From UBA1858 sp045105615 (GTDB lineage Bacteria; Pseudomonadota; Gammaproteobacteria; UBA4575), in NCBI GenBank assembly GCA_045105615.1, contig JBGCDS010000007.1:62001-126000 (forward strand): DNA of 64,000 bases, read 5' to 3'. Shown here in pieces: positions 18,112 through 26,863 of the stretch. Within the stretch, counting starts at the first letter, position 1. Every line of letters starts with the position of its first letter. A model generated the notes under the pieces. It saw only the letters and a program-made list of their open reading frames with translations, was not told the origin of the DNA and did not search any database. The position numbers were made by a program, and so were the translations under genes.

Positions 18112-19080
18112 ATGAATAAGCAGCCAAGTATTAACAAACTGACTCAACCGATCGTGCAACAATTGATTGATGGTGCTGATGCATTGCGTGTTGGTGTCGA
18201 ACAAGATGCCAGTGGCGTGACCATTGTTGATGCCGGGATTAATTTCCATGGAGGTCTTGAAGCAGGCCGGTTAATTAGTGAAATCTGCCTGGGTGGGCTG
18301 GGTAATGTATCGCTTACTCATACTAATACGGCGCCTAACTGGCCTTTGTCAGTATATGTGCATAGCTCAAACCCTGTGCTTGCATGTTTAGGTAGTCAGT
18401 ATGCAGGATGGCAATTATCACACGGAGAAGGTAAAGATGCATTTTATGCGCTAGGTTCCGGCCCTGGTCGAGCCGCTTCACTACGTGAGCCTTTATATAA
18501 AGAGTTAGCTTATGAGGATAAGTCAGACAAGGTTTGCTTGGTAATGGAAGTGGATAAAAATCCTCCTTCAGAATTGCTAACTAAAATGTCAGAGCAGTGT
18601 GGAGTAAATCCTGAGAGGTTAACGATAATTCTTACGCCAACCAAGAGTTTAGCAGGCGTTGTTCAAGTGGTTGCTAGAGTTTTGGAAACGGCATTACACA
18701 AAGCGCATGAGCTAAAATTTCCGTTAGACAGAATTGTTGATGGAGCAGGCAGTGCGCCTTTATGTCCTCCAATTCCAGATTTCGTTCAAGCCATGGGTAG
18801 AACAAACGATTCAATTTTATTTGCTGGTCGAGTGCAGTTATTTGTTTCTGGCTCAGATGATGATGCAAAGGCATTGGCTAATGATCTGCCTTCAAATACT
18901 TCAAAAGACTATGGGAAACCATTTGCTAAGGTATTCGCGGATGCGAAGTATGATTTTTATAAAATTGATCAAATGCTATTTAGTCCTGCGCAGGTAAGCG
19001 TTACGGCAATGGAAACTGGCAACACCTATTTTGGTGGTGAAGTGAATCTGGACTTATTGAAAGAATCATTTGGTGGCTAG
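18112..19080 (+). CDS. mch: Methenyl-tetrahydromethanopterin cyclohydrolase
   Basis: A protein of 322 residues matching Mch over its whole length. Conserved blocks include DAGINFHGGLEAGRLISE, HSSNPVLACLGSQYAGW and ALGSGPGRA. It converts methenyl-H4MPT to 5-formyl-H4MPT between MtdB and Fhc. The 3' end overlaps the following RimK-like gene by 11 bp, so the two are translationally coupled. Confidence 0.97.
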   Translation: MNKQPSINKLTQPIVQQLIDGADALRVGVEQDASGVTIVDAGINFHGGLEAGRLISEICLGGLGNVSLTHTNTAPNWPLSVYVHSSNPVLACLGSQYAGWQLSHGEGKDAFYALGSGPGRAASLREPLYKELAYEDKSDKVCLVMEVDKNPPSELLTKMSEQCGVNPERLTIILTPTKSLAGVVQVVARVLETALHKAHELKFPLDRIVDGAGSAPLCPPIPDFVQAMGRTNDSILFAGRVQLFVSGSDDDAKALANDLPSNTSKDYGKPFAKVFADAKYDFYKIDQMLFSPAQVSVTAMETGNTYFGGEVNLDLLKESFGG

Positions 19081-19984
19081 CGCTGCTTTTTCTAATTCTG
19101 ACATTGCCATCATTACCGATGATCCTGGCTGGCACGGTCAACAATTAACCCAATCTCTGCATATGCGTGGTTATAAGTCACGTTTCGTGCGTCTGCAGGA
19201 CTGTCATTTCGATTTAGATTCTGACTCGCCTCGCATCAATCTTCCTGGATTTTCTTCATTGCCTGCAGGTGTATTTGTGCGTGGAGTCCCAGGCGGTAGT
19301 CTCGAACAGGTTGTTTACTACCTGGATGTATTGCACGGCTTGGAATATGCCGGTGTCCCGGTATTTAATAACACTCGCGGCATCGAGCGTAGCGTGGATA
19401 AGGGTATGACATCTTACCTGCTGAAATTGAACGGTATTCCTACGCCAAAATCATTTGTAAGCAGTGACTTACATTATATTAATGAGAAAATACGTGAGTA
19501 TATGGGTCAAGGCAAAAAGCTGGTTCTTAAACCAATTTTTGGCTCCCAAGGCAAAGGCTTGCAATTGCTTGATCAAGCATCACAGCTGATCGATTACGAG
19601 CATATGCATGGTGTGATGTATCTACAGGAATACATTGATGCTGGAGAAACAGTTGGTGTGGATTACCGCGTATTCGTCATTGGTGATCAAGTCATTGCCT
19701 GTATGAAGCGAACTGGTGAGAGCTGGATTACAAACGTCGCCCAGGGCGGTCATGTTGAAAGTGTAACGCTTGATCAAGCTGTTCATCAGATGGCTATCGA
19801 TGCCACGCGAGTGACAGAGCTTGAATATGCTGGGGTTGATTTAATCCGTGATAAGGAGGGTAAATTCTGGGTGACTGAGGTTAATAGTGTGCCTGCATGG
19901 AAAGGGCTTCAGCAAACCACGTCTGGAGCAGTGGTTGACACGATATCGAGTCAATTCCTATCACACTGTGGATTGACTGCTTAA
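19070..19984 (+). CDS. RimK-like ATP-grasp ligase (H4MPT-cluster type)
   Basis: About 304 residues starting at a TTG (19070) or GTG (19073) inside the end of mch. RimK-type features are FNNTRGIERSVDKGMTSYLL, the lid LKPIFGSQGKGL (about 153-164) and the metal site WVTEVNSVPAWKGL. Homologues in methanogens (MptN) add glutamate to H4MPT; the bacterial counterpart belongs to the C1 gene cluster but has no settled reaction. Position between mch and the CitG-like gene supports a cofactor role. Confidence 0.85.
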   Translation: MVASAAFSNSDIAIITDDPGWHGQQLTQSLHMRGYKSRFVRLQDCHFDLDSDSPRINLPGFSSLPAGVFVRGVPGGSLEQVVYYLDVLHGLEYAGVPVFNNTRGIERSVDKGMTSYLLKLNGIPTPKSFVSSDLHYINEKIREYMGQGKKLVLKPIFGSQGKGLQLLDQASQLIDYEHMHGVMYLQEYIDAGETVGVDYRVFVIGDQVIACMKRTGESWITNVAQGGHVESVTLDQAVHQMAIDATRVTELEYAGVDLIRDKEGKFWVTEVNSVPAWKGLQQTTSGAVVDTISSQFLSHCGLTA

Positions 19985-19985
19985 T

Positions 19986-20834
19986 ATGTCCATTTCTGTA
20001 AATGACTATATTCTAAGCTATCAACAGGCCTGCTTGCTTGAGCTGAGAGCGCTAAAGCCGGGAAACGTTGGTTATCATTCTAGCGGTCACGGCATGTCAG
20101 TACAGCAGTTTGAGTTGAGTGCTCAGGCCTCAGCGGAGCCACTGTTTAGTATATGTGATGGCGTAGGAAAACGTGTTTTAAAGGCGGTTAATGCGACTCA
20201 TGATGCTGTTGCAGAGAATACTAATTTAGGCATCATTTTGCTGGTAGCACCAATTGCGGAGACATTGATTCAATCAGGTCATAGCCTGAAGTTAAGAAAT
20301 AATTTAGCCAATGTGCTTGCTGATTTGTCTGTTGAAGACGCTAAATACTGTTATCAAGCGATTCAAGTAGCGATGCCAGGAGGAATGGGTGAGGTTGATG
20401 ATCAAGATATATCAATGGAGCCAAGCGTCACTTTATTGGAGGCCATGCGGCTCTCAGCGGACAAGGATCGCATTGGATATCAATATACGAACACTTTTTC
20501 AGACATTTTCGAACATAATTTACCCATCTATAGAGAATATCAGCAAAAATGGGGTAGCCAAGAGTGGGCCGCTACTGCGGTATTTCTTAGCCAATGGCTC
20601 AGGGTGCCAGATAGTCTGATAATTCGTAAAAAAGGTCTATTAAAAGCACGTGAAATTAGTGATATGATTGCGCCTCTTGCAAATCAGGTGTTGGCGTCAC
20701 GAGATCCAACGGATCATATTTCAGGGCTACTATCTCTAGATAGTGAACTGAAGGATGTTGGAATTAATCCTGGGACGACAGCGGATATCACCGTTGCTAC
20801 TTTGTTTGTGGCAATGCTAGATGGGCAGGCATAA
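19986..20834 (+). CDS. CitG-like triphosphoribosyl-dephospho-CoA synthase homologue of the C1 cluster
   Basis: A protein of 282 residues with the CitG-family entry ACLLELRALKPGNVGYHSSGHGM (about 15-37) and an aspartate-rich helical core. Family members join ribose-containing groups through phosphoribosyl transfer. In methylotroph H4MPT clusters the homologue (Orf5 in Methylobacterium) is needed for C1 transfer, and a role in attaching the ribose part of H4MPT is inferred. One base separates it from the RimK-like gene. Confidence 0.85.
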   Translation: MSISVNDYILSYQQACLLELRALKPGNVGYHSSGHGMSVQQFELSAQASAEPLFSICDGVGKRVLKAVNATHDAVAENTNLGIILLVAPIAETLIQSGHSLKLRNNLANVLADLSVEDAKYCYQAIQVAMPGGMGEVDDQDISMEPSVTLLEAMRLSADKDRIGYQYTNTFSDIFEHNLPIYREYQQKWGSQEWAATAVFLSQWLRVPDSLIIRKKGLLKAREISDMIAPLANQVLASRDPTDHISGLLSLDSELKDVGINPGTTADITVATLFVAMLDGQA

Positions 20835-20905
20835 GGGACGAACTATTTCGTGAGGACTTACTAGTAGTCTTTATTAGGGAGGGGCCCATAACACAATTTT
20901 TTTAT

Positions 20906-20937
20906 CGTAAATTTTTACGGCTGTTTGTTAACAAACA
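20906..20937. promoter_or_regulatory. Tandem palindromes in the fae leader
   Basis: Two perfect inverted repeats lie just before fae: CGTAAATTTTTACG (20906-20919) and TGTTTGTTAACAAACA (20922-20937). The second ends 10 bp before the AGGAGA ribosome-binding site. They could be operators of a dimeric regulator or leader hairpins stabilising a highly expressed mRNA. No regulator with these sites is known to me. Confidence 0.5.
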
Positions 20938-20958
20938 ATACTAATTAGGAGAAATTAA

Positions 20959-21486
20959 ATGGCAGTAGTCAACAGAGTAATGGTTGGTGAGTCACTAGTA
21001 AATGACGCGGATCCAGCAGGAAATATGGCAGAAATTGCACACATCGATTTACTAATGGGCCCACGTGGTTCAGCAGTTGAGACAGCATTCTGTAACGGTT
21101 TAGTAAACAACAAAGACGGTTTTTCAACTTTGTTAGCTGTTGTTGCACCTAACCTTCCTTGTAAGCCAAACACTATGATGTTCAACAAAGTGACCATCAA
21201 AGGTGCTACACAAGCAGTACAAATGTTTGGTCCAGCTCAGGCTGCTGTTGCTAAAGCAGTTGCTGACAGTGTTGAAGACGGCACTATTCCAGCTGACGAA
21301 GCAGACGACATGTTCATCTGTGTTGGTGTTTTCATTCACTGGGAAGCTAAGAGCGACGAAGCTATCTACGAAAACAACTACAAAGCTGTTAAAGAGTCTA
21401 TTGAGCGCGCTATTAAAGACGAGCCAAAAGCATCTACAGTTGTTGCACAGAAAGATTCTGCAGAGCATCCTTTCAAAGGATTCTAA
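20959..21486 (+). CDS. fae: Formaldehyde-activating enzyme
   Basis: A protein of 175 residues with near-canonical Fae sequence. The conserved His in EIAHIDLLMGPRG (H28) and the PNTMMFNKVTIKG segment are present. It condenses formaldehyde with H4MPT to methylene-H4MPT, the entry point of the pathway. A strong AGGAGA ribosome-binding site, a separate leader with palindromes, and a robust terminator suggest it is transcribed at high level partly on its own. Confidence 0.98.
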   Translation: MAVVNRVMVGESLVNDADPAGNMAEIAHIDLLMGPRGSAVETAFCNGLVNNKDGFSTLLAVVAPNLPCKPNTMMFNKVTIKGATQAVQMFGPAQAAVAKAVADSVEDGTIPADEADDMFICVGVFIHWEAKSDEAIYENNYKAVKESIERAIKDEPKASTVVAQKDSAEHPFKGF

Positions 21487-21508
21487 GCAAACTCTTTATA
21501 GTAGTTTG

Positions 21509-21545
21509 AAATACCTCGGATTTAACAATCCGGGGTATTTTTTTG
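21509..21545 (+). terminator. Strong Rho-independent terminator after fae
   Basis: A 14-bp stem (AAATACCTCGGATT against AATCCGGGGTATTT, one G-U pair) with loop TAAC, followed by a run of seven T. It lies 23 bp after the fae stop. Confidence 0.92.
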
Positions 21546-21572
21546 TCTGTGATTTAGCAGTAAAATAACCAT

Positions 21573-22796
21573 ATGAAATGTCAACAGTGTCAATCTGATG
21601 TAGATCAGCTAGATAATCATCACCTTAGTGATTGTTGTGGGCTGACCTTGCAAGAATATGCAATCCGTCATCATGTTCCGCTAGATTTGTTAGTGAATGA
21701 GTCAATGGTAAATGTTGTCGATGATATTGCTGAATATTCATTGCCTGCTGATGAGGCATCAATGCGTGCAACGTCAATTATTAAAGCGCTGTTATTGACT
21801 GAAACATTGCAGCAAGATGATAACTTTATAAGCCTATCGAGTGATATCAGGCGACTTGATGAGTTGTTGTGGTATTTGCGTGAACTGCAAGTTTACGGAT
21901 TCCAATATCGACAAGAATATAACTACACGTCGACAAGTCATCGTGTCGTGCCTAATAATTTAATTAAAACACCTGTAGTCTATCAAGATAAATTCACAGC
22001 TAACAGTAATGAGTTGGATTTCGAATTATTTCTTGCCGTAGTTGTTGCTCAGGCAGGGGAGTTTCATAACGGATATATATTTTTGAGTTTGCCGGCATGT
22101 GATGAGATTAATGCGTTATTGGATCGATTGACTGTAGAATGCCAAATTCGCTGGAAGAGGTTAGATGACGATGTAGCAACGCAGAAAACTTTATATAGAA
22201 CTGAATCACTAGAAGATGCGCAAAGACTGTTGGCGTTAGTTTCAAATTATTTGGAAGACATACCTTGTGTTTCTGAGCGCTACTTTTCAGAAGTGCAGCA
22301 TGCAACAGTGAGTAAAGAATTGGTATTTGATTCGGCGCATTTTATTACTGATCACCCTGGAAAATGTGAAAATTTGCATGGTGGACGTTATGCGTTACAT
22401 GTGAAAATTGAGGGACGTATTGATCCTTTGACTGGTTTTGTAGTGGATTATGGTTATCTTAAGGCGGTTGCTAAAAAACACGTTATCGAAAAATTAGATC
22501 ACCAAAATTTAAATTTTGTATGCGCAGATCTAGGTTGGCGCTCTAGTACTGAGTTGTTAAATATCTTTATTTGGGAACAGCTAATTGAATTTTTGCCTGG
22601 TTTAGTTGAGCTGCAAACATATGAGACAACGCAGTCTTTCTGCCAATACCGTGGTCCAAGTTTAGAAGAGCTACAAAAAAATAGTGGGACAACTCCACTT
22701 AAGCACTTTAGTCGTCCTGAGTTGGGCCAGTCTGTATTACGACAACTATTGCGTGGTAATCAAAATGTAAAGAACTTAAAGGTTGTGATTAAGTAA
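21573..22796 (+). CDS. PTPS/QueD-domain protein with long N-terminal extension
   Basis: A protein of 407 residues. The C-terminal part (about 248-365) is a 6-pyruvoyl-tetrahydropterin-synthase fold: FDSAHF (H256), KCENLHGG (C265, H269) and LDHQNLN (D309-H310). The third zinc His of the usual CxxxHGH motif is Gly (G271). Residues 1-245 have no domain I recognise; they start with a CQQC pair and CC at 21-22, suggesting a metal site. The family acts on dihydroneopterin phosphates, so a step in the pterin branch of H4MPT synthesis is likely. It follows the fae terminator and overlaps the convergent HisA-like gene by 8 bp. Confidence 0.8.
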   Translation: MKCQQCQSDVDQLDNHHLSDCCGLTLQEYAIRHHVPLDLLVNESMVNVVDDIAEYSLPADEASMRATSIIKALLLTETLQQDDNFISLSSDIRRLDELLWYLRELQVYGFQYRQEYNYTSTSHRVVPNNLIKTPVVYQDKFTANSNELDFELFLAVVVAQAGEFHNGYIFLSLPACDEINALLDRLTVECQIRWKRLDDDVATQKTLYRTESLEDAQRLLALVSNYLEDIPCVSERYFSEVQHATVSKELVFDSAHFITDHPGKCENLHGGRYALHVKIEGRIDPLTGFVVDYGYLKAVAKKHVIEKLDHQNLNFVCADLGWRSSTELLNIFIWEQLIEFLPGLVELQTYETTQSFCQYRGPSLEELQKNSGTTPLKHFSRPELGQSVLRQLLRGNQNVKNLKVVIK

Positions 22797-23493
22797 TACT
22801 AAGTAGTAGGTTTTTATCAAGCTTTCCTGAATGTAGGCTGTTGGCTACTAAAATCCCCTCAATGTTGAGTTGCTCTAGTTTTTTTATATCATTTACGCTT
22901 CTAGTACCGCCACCGTAGAAAAGTCTTTGTCCATCGAGACGCTTGGATATTTTCTCAATTGAATCAATGTCGGGGCCATTATTGCTGCCCACATGGCTTA
23001 GGGATAAAACAATCACCTCGTCTGGCCAGTGGTTGAATTCTGATAAGATTTCTTTGGGTCCTAAAATTTCATTTTTTTTGATATCAATGGATAGTAGTGG
23101 TCGGTATTGAGTCAACGCAGTAAGGTCGGAGTGTAAAGAATTTGTGTTGTTATGAGATTCACTGCCGACTACTGGTCTAGCATTGGTAATACTGTTCATT
23201 ACTTGTTCCCAGCGCTGGTTGATCCCGCCAAGGTCAATCCAAAATTCTACATGAGGGTATTGGGAACAGATTTTTGGCCATAATGAAGGATTTAATTGCT
23301 TTTTTTCTATGCAATCTAAATCTGCAATATAGATTGTTTTGAACTCAGCTAGCGTTAAAATACCTTCTATTACACTGCTAACATCTGATTTATCACTAAG
23401 TACTGAGATAATAGGCTGGTAACTGTTGCGGTTCCCCAGCTGTGCGAGTACTACATTTCCTTGCTGATAATCTATAACAGGAATAATTTTCAT
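22789..23493 (-). CDS. HisA/HisF-related TIM-barrel protein of the C1 cluster
   Basis: A protein of 234 residues with a HisA-like start (MKIIPVIDYQQGNVVLAQLG) and barrel strands ending in FYGGGTRSVNDIKKLE near the C-terminus. This HisA-related subfamily occurs in methanogens and H4MPT-containing methylotrophs, where its reaction is not known to me. It lies on the minus strand inside an otherwise plus-strand set: its 3' end overlaps the PTPS gene by 8 bp, and its start codon is only 3 bp from the divergent start at 23497. Confidence 0.82.
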   Translation of the reverse strand: MKIIPVIDYQQGNVVLAQLGNRNSYQPIISVLSDKSDVSSVIEGILTLAEFKTIYIADLDCIEKKQLNPSLWPKICSQYPHVEFWIDLGGINQRWEQVMNSITNARPVVGSESHNNTNSLHSDLTALTQYRPLLSIDIKKNEILGPKEILSEFNHWPDEVIVLSLSHVGSNNGPDIDSIEKISKRLDGQRLFYGGGTRSVNDIKKLEQLNIEGILVANSLHSGKLDKNLLLSIT

Positions 23494-23496
23494 TGA

Positions 23497-24468
23497 ATGC
23501 GTTTATTGGTCACTGAATTCATCACTGGTGGAGGTTTTGCTAATCATCCATTACCCGACGGATTAAAACAAGAAGGCCTGCTAATGCTTAATGCTGTGCT
23601 GGCCGATTGTTCGCGCATGAGTGATATTCATTTAACAACTTGTTTAGATCCACGTATTGAATTAACAGATATTAATGTAGATGTGTATCCCGTTGTGAAG
23701 TCAGTTGATTATATGCAGCAGGTGTCTAAATTAGCGCATGAAAATGATTATGCTTGGGTGATTGCTCCTGAGAGTGCTGGTGTGCTTGAGTCTTTAATAT
23801 CTCGACTTACCAAAGAGAATATTCCTACAATTAACTGTGATGCAAGCAGCATTAGAATTGCAGGAGATAAAATTAAGTGTGCATTGCAATTGTTAGAAGC
23901 AGGGATTGATACTGCAGTTAATTTTTCATTGGCTGAAGCTCAACAATATACAAATAAAACAGTAATCAAAAGTCGTTTTGGCGTGGGTTGTGAAGGGCTT
24001 AAAGTATGTGATTCTGGTGTATTGGCATTAGAATGCATTGATGACTTTAATCAATGGGTAGTGCAGGCCTATATTGAAGGAGAACACTTAAGTCTTAGCT
24101 TACTTTGTTATTCTGGCGAAGCTAGAATACTCAGTTGCAATAAGCAAGTTTTTAGTGGAAATGAAGAACCTAAGCTTAAATCTTGCCATGTAAATGAGAT
24201 ATCAATAAATGAAAAAATGGAAATACTAGCTAATAATATTGCAAAGACCTTTCCTGGGTTCGCGGGTTATGTAGGTGTGGATTTGATTAAGAGGGGTAGT
24301 GATTACGTAGTAATCGATATTAATCCTCGCTTAACTTCATCTTATGTTGGTTTGAATGAGGTGTTAATCAGTAATCCTGCAGAGTTGTGTATTAAAACTA
24401 TTCTTAATCAAAAGCTACCTGAAAATATTATGCGAAATAGTGAAACTGTAGAGGTCTGTCTTGACTGA
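23497..24468 (+). CDS. ATP-grasp ligase similar to MfnD (tyramine-glutamate ligase)
   Basis: A protein of 323 residues beginning MRLLVTEFITGGGF, a typical start of MfnD-type ATP-grasp proteins. KSRFGVGCEGLKVC (about 154-167) is the ATP-binding loop and VVIDINPRLTSSYVGLNE (about 271-288) the metal site. In methanogens MfnD links glutamate to tyramine in methanofuran; the bacterial methylofuran also carries a tyramine-derived core and glutamates. The downstream MfnF-like gene overlaps by 8 bp. Exact substrate order is inferred. Confidence 0.75.
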   Translation: MRLLVTEFITGGGFANHPLPDGLKQEGLLMLNAVLADCSRMSDIHLTTCLDPRIELTDINVDVYPVVKSVDYMQQVSKLAHENDYAWVIAPESAGVLESLISRLTKENIPTINCDASSIRIAGDKIKCALQLLEAGIDTAVNFSLAEAQQYTNKTVIKSRFGVGCEGLKVCDSGVLALECIDDFNQWVVQAYIEGEHLSLSLLCYSGEARILSCNKQVFSGNEEPKLKSCHVNEISINEKMEILANNIAKTFPGFAGYVGVDLIKRGSDYVVIDINPRLTSSYVGLNEVLISNPAELCIKTILNQKLPENIMRNSETVEVCLD

Positions 24469-25477
24469 TAGTGCCATGAACAATGCGGGCTGGGATATTG
24501 GTGGAGCGCATGTAAAGCTAGCATACATAGAAAACAATCGATTGTGCGTACTGCAATGGGACTGTCCTTTATGGAAAGGGTTGGATGAATTAGTCTCTAT
24601 TATGCAGGTTGCATTAAACAATATTCCAAAAAATATCAGTAATCATCATGTGACTATGACTGGTGAGTTGGTAGATATTTTCACGTCGCGTGATCATGGT
24701 GTGAAAGAAATTATGCGTATTTTCTTGGAACAGATTTCTTTGACCAATAAGGTTAAGTTTTTTTCACGTGATGGACTAGTCAGTCATGAACAGGCTTTAC
24801 TAGATACAGCCGCGGTTGCATCTTCTAATTGGATAGCAAGTGGGCGTTGCGTGAGTGGAAAAGGTGGGTCTGTTGTATTTGTTGATATGGGTAGTACAAC
24901 AACAGACGTGTTGTCGATTAAAGATGATAAGTTAGTGTTGAATGGCTTGTCGGATTTTGAAAGATTACGTTCTGGTGAATTAGTTTATACTGGAGTTGTC
25001 CGCAGCTGTGTAAATACAGTGTGTCAGAAGATTTTATATAAAGGTGATTCAATTCCATTGATGGCAGAGTATTTCTCTATGACTGCTGATGTATATCGAA
25101 TTCTAGATTGGCTCCCCGCTCATGCAGACTATGGTAATACGATGGATGGAAAGCCTAAGGATAAAATTTCAAGCATGCGCCGTCTTGCGCGTATGATAGG
25201 GGAAGACTATCAAGAGCATGATCAACAAGAGTGGGTTTCTGTCGCGCAATATATTGCTGACCAGCAAATGCAAATGGTTAAGAACAGCGTTATGAATTAC
25301 TGTGATGATAATTCAATAATTGTTGGTGCTGGCGTTGGAAGATTTCTGATAGAAAAAATTGCAAGTACTATGTCAGTCGATTATCGGGATTTTACTCAGT
25401 ATGTTATTCCTCAAGGACTTGAGCATCAGGAAAATGCTTCAGACTGTGCACCTGCTGTCGCATTGGTATTTGCATAA
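24461..25477 (+). CDS. H4MPT-linked C1 pathway protein, MfnF-like (methylofuran synthesis)
   Basis: A protein of 338 residues of the actin-like ATPase/hydantoinase A superfamily with WDIGGAHVKLAY (about 11-22) and VFVDMGSTTTDVL (about 140-152). Homologues in methanogens (MfnF) condense the furan and the glutamyl-tyramine parts of methanofuran. The TTG at 24461 is kept as start because GAGG lies 6 bp before it; an ATG at 24476 lacks a ribosome-binding site. Overlap with the MfnD-like gene indicates coupled translation. Confidence 0.82.
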   Translation: MTDSAMNNAGWDIGGAHVKLAYIENNRLCVLQWDCPLWKGLDELVSIMQVALNNIPKNISNHHVTMTGELVDIFTSRDHGVKEIMRIFLEQISLTNKVKFFSRDGLVSHEQALLDTAAVASSNWIASGRCVSGKGGSVVFVDMGSTTTDVLSIKDDKLVLNGLSDFERLRSGELVYTGVVRSCVNTVCQKILYKGDSIPLMAEYFSMTADVYRILDWLPAHADYGNTMDGKPKDKISSMRRLARMIGEDYQEHDQQEWVSVAQYIADQQMQMVKNSVMNYCDDNSIIVGAGVGRFLIEKIASTMSVDYRDFTQYVIPQGLEHQENASDCAPAVALVFA

Positions 25478-25486
25478 ATAAGCGCT

Positions 25487-26863
25487 ATGGCCAAGGTTTC
25501 TAAATTAGCTTGTGTGACTGTTCCATACTTTGAAGATATTACACCTGTATTTTCTACCTTCGCACATCTACCCTGGGCGATATTGTTAGATAGCGGGCGA
25601 CCTGTGAGTAAATTTGGTCGATACGAGATCTTTTCTGCCTACCCTAAAAAGACCTTTGTCACTCGGGGTAAGCTAACTACAGTTACCACAGGTGGTAATC
25701 AGCAAGTTGTGCCAGATGACCCATTTGAATTGCTAGCCAGTGAGCTTTCAAGAAACTTGATTGAGGCAGATGAGCTTCCCTTTACTGGTGGTGCTTTAGG
25801 CTTCTTTTCCTATGATTTGGGTCGCAGAGTTGAAGAAATCCCAACGACTGCATTAGACGATATTGAATTGCCAGAGATGGCGGTAGGTATTTATCACTGG
25901 GCTTACATAGCGGATCATGTTGAGAAGACGGCAATTGTTGTTGGTGATCTTTCGGAACCTAGAGTTAGATTAAATTGGAACGATATAATCAATGATGTTA
26001 GTCGTGTAAATGATGCTGTATCAGGTAATGCATATAGAGCAGTAAATAAAATTCAATCCAATATGACCTCCGAACAGTATGCTAAGAAATTCTCTTCAGT
26101 AAAAAGTTATATTGGTTCAGGGGATTGCTATCAAGTTAATTTGGCGCAGCGGTTTAACGTAACCGTAGAAGGTGATTCGTGGCTGGGTTATCAAAAACTG
26201 CGTAAGATAAATCCTTCACCGTTCAGTGCATATATGAATATTCCAGAATGTCAGATTCTAAGTGTTTCTCCAGAACGCTTTCTTCGAGTGGATCAGGATG
26301 TGGTAGAGACTAAACCTATTAAGGGCACACGACCACGATCGAGTGATCCACAAGTTGATGAAGGGCTTAAAGATGAACTAGAGGTGAGCACAAAAGATCG
26401 TGCAGAGAATGTCATGATAGTAGATCTCCTGAGAAACGATTTAAGTAAATGCTGTGAAATCAATAGTGTTAAAGTGACTAAGTTGTTTGAAATAGAAAGC
26501 TTTCCAACAGTGCATCACTTGGTAAGTACTATCGAAGGTAAGCTTCCAGCTAAAACTTCACCAGTAGAATTGTTGCGCGAGTGTTTCCCTGGCGGTTCTA
26601 TTACAGGAGCACCTAAAATTAGAGCCATGGAAATAATAGAAGAGCTAGAGCCGCACCGACGTGGACTGTACTGTGGAAGCGTGGGTTATATTGGCTTTAA
26701 CCGCAAGATGGATACTAATATTGCGATAAGAACAATTATTCAGAAAGAAGATCAAGCATATTTCTATGCCGGGGGAGGTTTAGTCTGGGATTCACAAGTC
26801 GATGAGGAATATCAAGAAACCTTTGATAAGGCAGCGGCCATGTTTAAGTTTTTTGAACAATAG
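25487..26863 (+). CDS. pabB: Aminodeoxychorismate synthase component I
   Basis: A protein of 458 residues of the chorismate-binding family. PIKGTRPR at 277-284 is the PabB form of the active-site motif, followed by DRAENVMIVDLLRNDLS and FPGGSITGAPKIRAME. It makes aminodeoxychorismate, precursor of p-aminobenzoate, from chorismate and ammonia. Placement in the H4MPT cluster makes sense because p-aminobenzoate is the substrate of MptG. No pabA or pabC is present in the window. Confidence 0.93.
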   Translation: MAKVSKLACVTVPYFEDITPVFSTFAHLPWAILLDSGRPVSKFGRYEIFSAYPKKTFVTRGKLTTVTTGGNQQVVPDDPFELLASELSRNLIEADELPFTGGALGFFSYDLGRRVEEIPTTALDDIELPEMAVGIYHWAYIADHVEKTAIVVGDLSEPRVRLNWNDIINDVSRVNDAVSGNAYRAVNKIQSNMTSEQYAKKFSSVKSYIGSGDCYQVNLAQRFNVTVEGDSWLGYQKLRKINPSPFSAYMNIPECQILSVSPERFLRVDQDVVETKPIKGTRPRSSDPQVDEGLKDELEVSTKDRAENVMIVDLLRNDLSKCCEINSVKVTKLFEIESFPTVHHLVSTIEGKLPAKTSPVELLRECFPGGSITGAPKIRAMEIIEELEPHRRGLYCGSVGYIGFNRKMDTNIAIRTIIQKEDQAYFYAGGGLVWDSQVDEEYQETFDKAAAMFKFFEQ

